The position numbers and the translations under genes were made by a program. A stretch of 24,975 bases of DNA from JBNKDD01 sp050288085 (GTDB lineage Bacteria; Chloroflexota; Anaerolineae; Aggregatilineales; UBA3940): NCBI GenBank assembly GCA_050288085.1, contig JBNKDD010000052.1, positions 1 to 24,975 on the forward strand, read 5' to 3'. Positions 16,139 to 22,827 of the stretch are shown here, piece after piece (within the stretch, counting starts at the first letter, position 1; each line of letters starts with the position of its first letter). The notes beneath the pieces were generated by a model. The model saw only the letters and a program-made list of their open reading frames with translations. It was not told where the DNA came from and searched no databases.

Positions 16139-16911
16139 AACATTCTATGAAGCCAACCGAACTGGCAGATCTCATCATAGAGACCCTCAAATATGAAACT
16201 GCCGAAAGCGGCACCATCACCCATTACCGAGAGCCAATTGTCGGCTTTGTAGCCGCCAACGATCCAGGCTTCTCCGAATTGCGCCAGGCGGTCACCCCGG
16301 CCCATTTACTGCCGGACGACCTGCTGCCCGGCGCGAAATCGGTGATCAGTTTCTTTCTGCCTTTTGCGCCGGAAGTCCCTATCGCCAACGGGAAAGACCG
16401 GCGGCGGGTTGCGGAAGAGTGGGTGGTAGCCTACGTCGAAACTAACCAACTGATCGGGCAGATCACCGGGCAGTTGATCGACCGGCTCGCCGAACACGGT
16501 GTTCGTGCCGCGGCTGAACCGGCTACCGGCAATTTTAACCGCGAAACCCTGGTCAGTTGGTGATCACACAAGAGCATCGCCGTGCTGGCCGGGATCGGGA
16601 GTTTTGGCCTGCATCACCTGGTCATCACGGATGCGGGCTGCGCCGGGCGCTTCGGCAGCCTGGTGATCGATGCCGACCTGCCCATCAACAAACCGGAACC
16701 CAAAGAACGCTGCGAGTTTTATGTGTATGAAACCTGCATGGAGTGTGTGCACAACTGTCCGGTCAACGCCCTTGACGAGGATGGAAGAATAGACAAGCAG
16801 GTTTGCTGGGCACACTGCCAGGAGAATGATTCGCAGTTCCCACAGTTTGAGGCGGTGCAGGTATGCGGTAAGTGCGCGGTTGGGCCATGTGCGTTGGAGT
16901 CAGCAGTGTAG
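16135..16911 (+). pseudogene. QueG-like 4Fe-4S protein interrupted by an in-frame TGA (16561-16563)
   Basis: Both sides of a single TGA codon (codon 143) are in the same frame and together form a 258-codon gene. The first part has TLKYETAESGTITHYREPIVGF and LLPGAKSVISFFLPF. The second continues SHKSIAVLAGIGSFGLHHLVITDAGCAGRFGSLV, then CMECVHNCP and further Cys residues (VQVCGKCAVGPC), forming ferredoxin-like clusters. This layout resembles epoxyqueuosine reductase-like Fe-S proteins of anaerobes. From memory, that family has W-S-H here, so TGG to TGA is the simplest change. No frameshift or other decay is visible. It may be a recent nonsense allele, a read-through or recoded gene, or a sequencing error. 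It overlaps iorB by ATGA. Confidence 0.75.
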
Positions 16912-17023
16912 TTCGCTTTCCTGAGAAAATAAATATACTAGAAGCGATCCAAACTGAGGAGCGCAAACGCGGCTGATCCCCGGTATGAGAACGGTGATCG
17001 GTTCATTCCTGCCTTGTGTTACT

Positions 17024-17061
17024 ATGACCTGAGTTCGTCGACCCTATCGAACTCAGGTCAT
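17024..17061. repeat. 14-bp perfect hairpin downstream of the Fe-S gene
   Basis: ATGACCTGAGTTCG (17024-17037) and its exact reverse complement (17048-17061) are separated by a ten-base loop, about 115 bases after the Fe-S gene stop. There is no T-tract, so it is either a Rho-assisted 3' end, an RNA-stabilising structure or an operator. It is the first recognisable item in the long gap 16912-17532. Confidence 0.65.
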
Positions 17062-17127
17062 TGAATCGGATTGTTCTTGACTCGCTTCACGGATTCTCAA
17101 AGGGTGCATTTTAAAGTTGGTGGCAAA

Positions 17128-17245
17128 TTTACCCCCCAATTCTCGCTGTCGCTCGAATTTTGCCCCCTCATGCAGATCAAACGGCAAAGCCGTTTGCTAC
17201 GGGCGGATGATGCGAACACCGCAGGTGGAGCATCACGGGGGTAAA
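17128..17245. mobile_element. MITE-like element with 9-bp inverted ends and CAAA direct repeats
   Basis: TTTACCCCC (17128-17136) and GGGGGTAAA (17237-17245) are perfect inverted ends of a 118-base stretch. They are flanked by direct CAAA at 17124-17127 and 17246-17249. Inside is an 8-bp hairpin CAAACGGC-AAA-GCCGTTTG (17178-17196) and a looser AATTC/GAATT pair. A 60-codon frame crosses it but has repeat-like composition and no ribosome binding site. A 4-base direct repeat could be chance, so the call is tentative. Confidence 0.4.
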
Positions 17246-17295
17246 CAAATAGTCATCGCCACCAAGATGATACACGCCAATTCTCAAAACCGGCA

Positions 17296-17324
17296 TTGAC
17301 AAGGCCACCCTTCCCCTCTATACT
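17296..17324 (+). promoter_or_regulatory. Near-consensus sigma-70 promoter for RNase J
   Basis: A perfect TTGACA (17296-17301) is separated by exactly 17 bases from TATACT (17319-17324, 5 of 6 to consensus). It is the strongest promoter match in the window. It predicts a start near 17331 and a leader of about 200 bases before rnj. Confidence 0.75.
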
Positions 17325-17384
17325 CAAGGCGTATTCCTCAAATAGTAGTTTCCCCTATCCTGGCATAAGTCATTAATTTATTAC

Positions 17385-17470
17385 TGCGGCGGGTGAGGTT
17401 GGAAGCCCCGGCGGCCTTTCGGGCTGCAAGGGTGATTTTGTGCGTGTGCATCCACACTTACAGAGTCGCA
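17385..17470 (+). ncRNA. Structured leader upstream of RNase J (candidate three-way junction)
   Basis: Within the predicted 5' leader, TGCGGC (17385-17390) can pair with GTCGCA (17465-17470), with one G-U pair. The pair encloses two stems: GCGGCC/GGCTGC (17411-17416/17422-17427) and GTGTG-CATC-CACAC (17445-17458). The result is a closed three-way junction about 62 bases upstream of the start codon. I do not recognise a known riboswitch class. It could be an autoregulatory or metabolite-sensing leader, or only a stable 5' structure. Confidence 0.4.
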
Positions 17471-17532
17471 TGTCGATGGGGAAAACATTAAATATAAGAA
17501 TGTATTAGTTAATCATTAGTTTAAGGACGTAT

Positions 17533-19155
17533 ATGAGTAAAAATCTAAAAATCACCCCGCTCGGCGGTCTGGGTGAAATTGGTAAGAACATGACCGTTTA
17601 TGAGTATGACCACAACATGATGGTAGTCGATTGTGGGGTGATGTTTCCCGAAAATGATATGTACGGCATTGATCTGGTACTCCCCGATTTTAGCTACGTG
17701 GTAGAGAATCAGCATCTTTTACGTGGCGTACTGCTGACGCACGGTCACATGGATCACATCATGGCGCTGCCCTATTTGCTGCGCGAGGTAGAGACACCGA
17801 TCTATGGCACACCGCTGACACTGGGTATCGTAAAGCGACAACTACGTGAGAAGGGCATGCTGCATCGCGCTGACCTGCGCACTTTTCTGCCCGGCGAGCG
17901 CTTCAACATAGGCCCTTTCCGGGTGAATCCTTTCCCGGTCGCGCACTCTATTCCCGATTCGGTCGGTTTCATCATTGAAACACCGGTCGGCAAAGTCATG
18001 CATACCGGCGATTACAAACTCGATGAGACACCTGCCGGGGGGCGCACCACTGATATGGAAGCGCTCAAACGGTTAACGCAGGATGGCGTATTAGTCATGC
18101 TCGGCGACAGCACAAACGCCGACCAGCCAGGCCGCACCCCGACCGAGCAAGTAGTTGGTGAGGCGCTCGATGAGCTGTTTGCCGAGGCGCACAACCGGCG
18201 GATCATCATCGCGACCTTCTCATCGCTGCTGGCGCGGTTACAGGAGATCATGACCCTGGCGCAAAAGCACGGGCGCAAGGTCGCCATCACGGGGCGCAGC
18301 CTATCTGAGAATGTCGCACTGGCCCATGAACTGGGGCGGCTGGATGTACCAGAAGGTCTGTTAGTGGAGATCAAAGATCCCGATGTGCCCCATAATGAGC
18401 TGGTAATTCTCTCTACCGGGTCACAGGGGGAGCCACGTTCAGCCCTGAAGCGAATGGCTAACGGGGAGCACCCGGACATAAAAATCAACAGTAATGACAC
18501 CATCATTATTTCTGGCGGGACGATTCCAGGTAACGAAGAAGATGTGAGCCGGATGCTCAACAATCTATTCGAGCGTGGGGCACATGTCATCTACGGGCCA
18601 ATGGCAGATGTCCATGTCTCCGGGCATGGCAACCGCGAGGATATCCGCATTATGCTGGAGGCCGTAAACCCCCGCTTCTTGATCCCCGCTCACGGCGAAT
18701 CACGCCACCTGTACCTGCATAGCCGTCTGGCTGAGGAAACAGGCATGCGCCCAGAAGATATCTTTGTGCTGAAGAACGGTGCCCAGTGGATGACCGATGG
18801 GCAGAGAGCATGGACCGAATCATCGCTAAAACTGGATGAGGTGTTTGTCGATGGGCGGCTGATCGGCGAGGTCGGCGAAATCGTCATGCGTGACCGGCAC
18901 CGTCTATCCCAGGATGGTTTTGTCGTGGCACTGATCCCCGTTAACGAACATGATCATCTGGTCGGCGAGCCGCAGTTTGTCAGCCGGGGATTTGTGTATC
19001 TGAAAGAGGCAGGCAGCCTCCTGGACGCAGGCCGCGAGGAAATCAAGCAGCAGTACCATAATGGGGCCCGCGATCTACAGCGGGTGTTGGAAGACTTTTT
19101 CTACCGGGAGACTCAGTCACGGCCCATCGTACTCCCCCGCTACATTCAGGTCTAA
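17533..19155 (+). CDS. rnj: Ribonuclease J
   Basis: RNase J is a cytoplasmic metallo-beta-lactamase/beta-CASP nuclease with 5'-3' exonuclease and endonuclease activity, central to mRNA decay and rRNA maturation in bacteria lacking RNase E. The 540-residue protein begins KITPLGGLGEIGKNM. It carries the metal site H70-G-H72-M-D74-H75 (HxHxDH), VAHSIPDSVGF, HTGDYKLD, the beta-CASP block HVSGHGNRED and PAHGESRHLYLH, and a normal C-terminal domain ending in SRPIVLPRYIQV. The ATG at 17533 has AAGGA five bases upstream. It is monocistronic, with its own strong promoter and terminator. Feedback control through the long leader is plausible but unproven. Confidence 0.96.
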   Translation: MSKNLKITPLGGLGEIGKNMTVYEYDHNMMVVDCGVMFPENDMYGIDLVLPDFSYVVENQHLLRGVLLTHGHMDHIMALPYLLREVETPIYGTPLTLGIVKRQLREKGMLHRADLRTFLPGERFNIGPFRVNPFPVAHSIPDSVGFIIETPVGKVMHTGDYKLDETPAGGRTTDMEALKRLTQDGVLVMLGDSTNADQPGRTPTEQVVGEALDELFAEAHNRRIIIATFSSLLARLQEIMTLAQKHGRKVAITGRSLSENVALAHELGRLDVPEGLLVEIKDPDVPHNELVILSTGSQGEPRSALKRMANGEHPDIKINSNDTIIISGGTIPGNEEDVSRMLNNLFERGAHVIYGPMADVHVSGHGNREDIRIMLEAVNPRFLIPAHGESRHLYLHSRLAEETGMRPEDIFVLKNGAQWMTDGQRAWTESSLKLDEVFVDGRLIGEVGEIVMRDRHRLSQDGFVVALIPVNEHDHLVGEPQFVSRGFVYLKEAGSLLDAGREEIKQQYHNGARDLQRVLEDFFYRETQSRPIVLPRYIQV

Positions 19156-19179
19156 TCCGTTTCTGGATTTGAGTTAGTA

Positions 19180-19206
19180 AAAAAGGGCGCAATAAGCGCC
19201 CTTTTT
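19180..19206. terminator. Bidirectional intrinsic terminator between rnj and the cNMP-binding gene
   Basis: AAAAAGGGCGC-AATAA-GCGCCCTTTTT is a perfect stem with A-tract and T-tract, 24 bases after the rnj stop and 31 bases after the stop of the convergent gene. It reads as a Rho-independent terminator on both strands. Confidence 0.93.
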
Positions 19207-19236
19207 GATTCACTGGTTCTAGATATGTCCGACCGG

Positions 19237-19584
19237 TTATGATCCGGTCGTCATGCGGCGAAGCCGCCGGACCGTGACTCGCAAAACTTCCAGGGCGAAG
19301 TAGGGATTAAACTTGACCAGCAGGTCAAACCGATCCTCGTCAATCCGGATCAGTTCACAGTCGGTCTTGGCGACGGCATTGGCACTGCGAGCGCTCCGAT
19401 CAACCAGCGCCATCTCACCAAAAATTCCCCCTTCTCCAACGGTTTCCAATACTGCATCGTTGAAGAAGATTTCGACAGTGCCGCTCTTGACGGCAAACAT
19501 CACATCACCTGGATCACCAGTCGAGAAGATCGTATCTCCTGCCGAGAAGGTTACGGTATCCTGCTCGTTTTTGAAGATGTTCAT
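19237..19584 (-). CDS. Small single-domain cyclic-nucleotide-binding (CAP_ED) protein
   Basis: The 115-residue protein is a lone cNMP-binding beta-barrel with no DNA-binding or enzymatic domain. After FSAGDTIFSTGDPGDVMFAVKSG comes the phosphate-binding cassette FGEMALVDRSARSANAVA. The Glu and Arg that contact cyclic nucleotide phosphate in this family are retained, so ligand binding is plausible. The likely role is a regulatory or sensor subunit for another protein. I start at ATG 19584 because GGAGG lies about eleven bases upstream. A further in-frame start at 19659 would run through a strong palindrome and give unrelated residues. It shares a terminator with the convergent rnj. Confidence 0.82.
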   Translation of the reverse strand: MNIFKNEQDTVTFSAGDTIFSTGDPGDVMFAVKSGTVEIFFNDAVLETVGEGGIFGEMALVDRSARSANAVAKTDCELIRIDEDRFDLLVKFNPYFALEVLRVTVRRLRRMTTGS

Positions 19585-19620
19585 GATTGAGACTCCCTCC
19601 TTCTTTGAGCTTGAATGATA

Positions 19621-19646
19621 GTTGGGGCATTCAGGTATGCCCCAAC
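19621..19646. repeat. 10-bp perfect hairpin upstream of the cNMP-binding gene
   Basis: GTTGGGGCAT (19621-19630) pairs with ATGCCCCAAC (19637-19646) around a six-base loop. It lies just downstream of a predicted -10 on the minus strand, so it would sit at the 5' end of the cNMP transcript. It belongs with other GTNGGG...CCCNAC palindromes in this window. Confidence 0.65.
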
Positions 19647-19647
19647 C

Positions 19648-19653
19648 ATTATA
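19648..19653 (-). promoter_or_regulatory. -10 element upstream of the cNMP-binding gene
   Basis: The minus strand reads CCCTATAATGG with a perfect TATAAT in the 98-base gap between the DUF711 and cNMP genes. The -35 match is poor. If used, transcription starts near 19641 inside the adjacent hairpin. Confidence 0.4.
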
Positions 19654-19682
19654 GGGCAAGCCCGGAATAAACAGGAAATCAA

Positions 19683-20906
19683 TCAGCTTTTTTGAGGGGG
19701 GCGCGGCCTGATAGGAACATTCTCATTACCGGCCAGTAGCCCACTCAAGGTACCGTTGCGGGGCATGATCACCCGACTGTTGGCAAAGTATTCAAACTCG
19801 AAGGTAGTAGCATCTCCCTGCTTTTTACCCGGCAGGGGCATCAGGCGGGCGGTCAGGGGTTTATCAAGCCGGAGGGACAGCGCGGCCATATCTGCCAGGA
19901 TAGCGGCAATCACTTCCTCGCCGATATCACCGGGCAGGGGGATCGTATCCAACCCGGTCCCACACACCGCCGAATAAGTCAGCAGCTCGGTGATGCCCAA
20001 TCCACCCTCGGCAGCTCGTGCCGCCAGGACGCTATCTTCTAGCACAGGCAGCATCAATCCACAGAACCCGGTCCGGGTAAACTGGGCCTGGTCAAGGGTT
20101 CCGGTCAGGAAGGCCGCCGCCATCAAACTCCCCGCCGACCCAAACTTGGACAGCCCCAACCGCTCCAGGGCCGCTCCAATGCTCCGGGTTTCCTCCGGGC
20201 CGGGAGCCAATGAGAAATCAATACCCTGAAAGTCCATCCCCGTAACCCGCCGGGAAATCTCCTCGATGCGGCGAGCATGGTCTTCAATCAGGCGGATCAG
20301 GCCATCACGGGCCTGTTCCAACGATGAAGCGCTGGTGATGGCCGATAGGGCCAGGTCGGCGCTTTCGGTGGCAATCGCAAACCGGGGTTTGCCGCCACCG
20401 TGATAAGCTGCTGGATAGAAAGGCGTCCAGGGTTGGACGTTGGCGGTCGCACCCAGACACAGGTTACTGAAACCATCCTCACCCAGGTTAACCACCTTGC
20501 GGATCACCTCGGCGACCCGGCGGGTGCGAGGCAGACTGATACCGGATTCCCGGTTGGCTATCTCGACACTGACAAAAGTGTTTTGTGTGCTTCCCAGGAT
20601 ATCGGGGATAACCTCGACGTAAGCAGGCGGATCGGTCAGACGTACCGGGCCTAGCGCGATGTAATCCAGTTCATGGACAAAGGCAATCGCTTCAACGTCT
20701 TTAGCCAGGTCGGCGGCCTTACCCGGCCCTTGCTCGCCCAGAATAGCAGGGAAAGGCTGGGTAGCGATGCGGGTTGTCTGCACCGAGTATCCGGCTTCCT
20801 CAAATTGTTCCCGCGCGGTACGAAGCATCCGGCCTGCATTGGCTATTATCTCCGATTCCAACGGGTATGAGATATCAACAAAAGCCGTGATCGAACGGAT
20901 CTTCAC
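19683..20906 (-). CDS. DUF711 / UPF0210 family protein
   Basis: This 407-residue cytoplasmic protein has the family opening MKIRSITAFVDI, then GFSNLCLGATANVQPWTPFYPAAYH, GIDFSLAPGPEETRSIGAALERLG, FCGLMLPVLEDSVLA and YSAVCGTGLDTIPLPGD. The family is distantly linked to glycyl-radical-like folds by structure. To my knowledge no reaction is established, so none is claimed. The start is GTG at 20906 with GAGGAG nine bases upstream. The conserved Cys in AVCGTGLD is a possible functional residue. It is on the same strand as the YhhN-like and methyltransferase genes but separated by a 215-base gap. Confidence 0.88.
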   Translation of the reverse strand: MKIRSITAFVDISYPLESEIIANAGRMLRTAREQFEEAGYSVQTTRIATQPFPAILGEQGPGKAADLAKDVEAIAFVHELDYIALGPVRLTDPPAYVEVIPDILGSTQNTFVSVEIANRESGISLPRTRRVAEVIRKVVNLGEDGFSNLCLGATANVQPWTPFYPAAYHGGGKPRFAIATESADLALSAITSASSLEQARDGLIRLIEDHARRIEEISRRVTGMDFQGIDFSLAPGPEETRSIGAALERLGLSKFGSAGSLMAAAFLTGTLDQAQFTRTGFCGLMLPVLEDSVLAARAAEGGLGITELLTYSAVCGTGLDTIPLPGDIGEEVIAAILADMAALSLRLDKPLTARLMPLPGKKQGDATTFEFEYFANSRVIMPRNGTLSGLLAGNENVPIRPRPPQKS

Positions 20907-20933
20907 GTTATTCTTCTCCTCTAGTTAAATATC

Positions 20934-20952
20934 GTTGGGCTTTTGGCCCAAC
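20934..20952. repeat. Hairpin GTTGGGC-TTTTG-GCCCAAC
   Basis: Seven-base perfect arms and a five-base loop lie 28 bases upstream of the DUF711 start, close to its ribosome binding region. It is one of the intergenic palindromes with a GGGC...GCCC core. Confidence 0.55.
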
Positions 20953-21050
20953 TTGCCCCTACCTCTTCAAGGCGATTTCCCTGGAACATACATCTGGCTT
21001 TCATGGTTGATGGCTGAAAAGTTCAGAATGAGGCTGGTAGGGGTCATTTT

Positions 21051-21104
21051 AGTAAGCCTGGCCTATTGACTTATCGTATCGACGTATCAGCCTATTGGCT
21101 TACT
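21051..21104. repeat. Overlapping direct and inverted repeats in the gap 20907-21121
   Basis: AGTAAGCC (21051-21058) and GGCTTACT (21097-21104) are inverted repeats. Between and within them, GCCTATTGACTTA (21061) recurs as GCCTATTGGCTTA (21090), and CGTATC occurs twice (21075, 21083). No promoter or gene was identified in the rest of this gap. Confidence 0.5.
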
Positions 21105-21121
21105 GGCGGCGTTATTTTAAC

Positions 21122-21862
21122 CTAGAATACAAAGTCTATCGACATAAGCATGATGGTGTAATACAGCACCAGGATAACGATCAGGATGTTTTCCTTCAGG
21201 AGAGCGGGAACCTTTTTCCCAAAGTCTCTCAGGCCGACACACCAGTCAGAAATGAAGTAGGCAATCCCAATGTAGGCCAGGTGCACATTACCCACGAGGG
21301 CGGATAGGATGCCACCGCAAAGCAATACGGTGACCGATACAGTGTAGACCAGCATAATGGCGAGGGTTTCAGGTGCTACTTTCAGGGTTCGGTAGGCGAT
21401 CACCCCCATGACAATCGAAATCCCGGCAGCAATCAGAATTTGATAACCCGGTACACCTTCGACAACAACAGCGTTGACGATTAATCCCACCCCCAACCCC
21501 AGGGTAAACACAATAAACAAAGCCATGCCAATGATGTAGTAGCGGGCTTTGATTGATTCATCGTCTATCGAATAGGAACCTTCGATGAAGATGTCCCCCA
21601 GGGCGGCCATCACCCAGACGGCGCTGAACAGTATCCCCAAAAACGGGCTGATATTGCCAAAAACAAAAGCCCCCAGCATAACCAATCCAGCCGCCAACCC
21701 GGCGATAAACGGACTCATGAATCGCCGGACTCGCAAAAGCCGTGCATATTCGGCTTCAAGCTCTGGCTGAGAACTCCGAACCGTGCTAAGAGCGTAACTT
21801 TTGGTCTGGATATAAACGGCAGCGAGGGCAGTAATCACAAACAGGAAATGAAATAATGTCAC
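21122..21862 (-). CDS. YhhN/TMEM86-like integral membrane protein
   Basis: This 246-residue protein has about eight membrane helices. It matches the YhhN (lysoplasmalogenase-like) layout: an acidic motif in an early helix (ALGDIFIEG), a later SD motif (YFISDWCVGLRDFGKKVP) and a final helix with paired tyrosines (LVLYYTIMLMS). Vertebrate members hydrolyse lysoplasmalogen vinyl ethers, and bacterial members are poorly defined, so the substrate is unknown. The start is GTG at 21862 with GAGGATACGAGGA upstream. It follows the RNA methyltransferase gene by 46 bases, probably cotranscribed. Another small polytopic family cannot be excluded. Confidence 0.55.
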   Translation of the reverse strand: MTLFHFLFVITALAAVYIQTKSYALSTVRSSQPELEAEYARLLRVRRFMSPFIAGLAAGLVMLGAFVFGNISPFLGILFSAVWVMAALGDIFIEGSYSIDDESIKARYYIIGMALFIVFTLGLGVGLIVNAVVVEGVPGYQILIAAGISIVMGVIAYRTLKVAPETLAIMLVYTVSVTVLLCGGILSALVGNVHLAYIGIAYFISDWCVGLRDFGKKVPALLKENILIVILVLYYTIMLMSIDFVF

Positions 21863-21908
21863 TTGATGTATCCTCGTATCCTCTGCCGGTTTTGGAAGTT
21901 GTGTGATC

Positions 21909-22685
21909 TTAACCCAACTGGCTGACCTGGCGGGCCCACTCGAATATCAGGATGCTGGCTGCGGTCGCCAGGTTCAGCGATTCGATCCCACCCGGCATGG
22001 GGATCGTCACCTGGGCATGGGCCAACCGGCGGGCCTCGTCACCAGGGCCGTGTGCTTCATCGCTGACGATCAGGGCGCAGGGCTGAGTCCAATCCACCTG
22101 ATAATACGGTGCGCCGCCGCTGGGATCGGCCAGAAAGATGACATGGCTGCTCAAGCGGCTGGCGATCCCTTCCCAACTCAGGTATTGAATCGGCAAACGG
22201 AAATGAGCACCCATCGCGCTGCGGACAACCTTGGGGTTGGTCAGGTCTACCGTCCCCGCCGTGACCATCATCAGCGGGACACTGGCTCCGGCAGCCGCCC
22301 GCATCACAGCCCCCATATTGCCCGGATCGGACACCCGGTCAATGACCAACGCAAACGGCATATTAGACGGGGGATCGAGCTTGAGGAATGGCAAAACGGC
22401 CATGACCCCCTGAGGGGTTCTCGTCCCACTCATCGAGGTCATCACCGGGTCGCTGACCGGCAGCATGGCATTGGTCAGGCCGCTCAAACTGTTCAGCAGA
22501 TCAATGTTGTTTGTGGCAAAAGACTCTGTATAGAACACCGACTCAACCGGTGTCTGGCTGGCAACGATCTCGCGAGCGAGGTTTGCACCCTCCGCCACAA
22601 ACCGGCTCGATTTGCGACGTGCCCGCCGCCGTGATTGCAATGCCCGGACGAACTTAACACGATCATTGTCAAAACTGGTAATCAT
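21909..22685 (-). CDS. SpoU/TrmH-family RNA 2'-O-methyltransferase
   Basis: This 258-residue SPOUT enzyme methylates ribose 2'-OH in rRNA or tRNA using S-adenosylmethionine. The N-terminal substrate-binding part contains RKSSRFVAEGANLAREIV. The trefoil-knot domain has motif 1 DRVSDPGNMGAVMRAAAGA, motif 2 ALIVSDEAHGPGDEA and motif 3 VTIPMPGGIESLNLATAASILIFE. The layout is closest to RlmB-like or TsnR-like rRNA methyltransferases, but the target nucleotide cannot be fixed from sequence. The ATG at 22685 has no clear Shine-Dalgarno sequence, so translation may be leaderless or use a weak site. The gene diverges from the M50 gene. Confidence 0.93.
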   Translation of the reverse strand: MITSFDNDRVKFVRALQSRRRARRKSSRFVAEGANLAREIVASQTPVESVFYTESFATNNIDLLNSLSGLTNAMLPVSDPVMTSMSGTRTPQGVMAVLPFLKLDPPSNMPFALVIDRVSDPGNMGAVMRAAAGASVPLMMVTAGTVDLTNPKVVRSAMGAHFRLPIQYLSWEGIASRLSSHVIFLADPSGGAPYYQVDWTQPCALIVSDEAHGPGDEARRLAHAQVTIPMPGGIESLNLATAASILIFEWARQVSQLG

Positions 22686-22784
22686 AAATAAGCCAAATAC
22701 AACCTGTGTCAGAAGGTAAATTCAGATGTTGACATTGTACATCGCAACGCAGTAATTAGAAAAATGCGCAGCTATCTTCCCTTT

Positions 22785-22793
22785 TGCTATAAT
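22785..22793 (+). promoter_or_regulatory. Extended -10 promoter for the M50-HD operon
   Basis: TGCTATAAT is a perfect extended -10, with transcription expected near 22800 and a leader of about 28 bases before the TTG start at 22828. The -35 position reads TGCGCA (3 of 6). Confidence 0.65.
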
Positions 22794-22827
22794 CCCTACC
22801 GTACTCATAAGCTCAAGGAGTAACCGT

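Noticed and set aside
16561..16620. Selenocysteine reading of the in-frame TGA
   Set aside because: Only a weak AGCA/TGCT stem is visible downstream. The family residue expected here is Trp, not Cys. Kept only as an alternative to test.
16135..16911. Alternative genetic code with TGA as Trp
   Set aside because: Other genes in the window end in TGA at sensible C-termini (iorB at 16138, second M50 at 24194), and Trp is encoded by TGG throughout.
17117..17299. 60-codon plus-strand frame before RNase J
   Set aside because: It spans the second MITE-like element and the RNase J -35 box. Composition is repeat-like.
16912..17532. tRNA or other standard RNA gene in the long gap
   Set aside because: No cloverleaf, CCA end, SRP or RNase P signature could be recognised. 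Only hairpins and the candidate leader structure are present.
19585..19659. N-terminal extension of the cNMP-binding protein
   Set aside because: It would translate through the 19621-19646 palindrome and part of the predicted promoter. A strong ribosome binding site supports ATG 19584 instead.
21051..21104. CRISPR-like array
   Set aside because: Only two imperfect 13-base repeats with a 16-base spacing and no cas genes in the window.
21903..22634. Long open frame on the plus strand opposite the RNA methyltransferase gene
   Set aside because: It is antisense to a gene with all SPOUT motifs, has low-complexity His/Arg/Gln-rich translation and no ribosome binding site.
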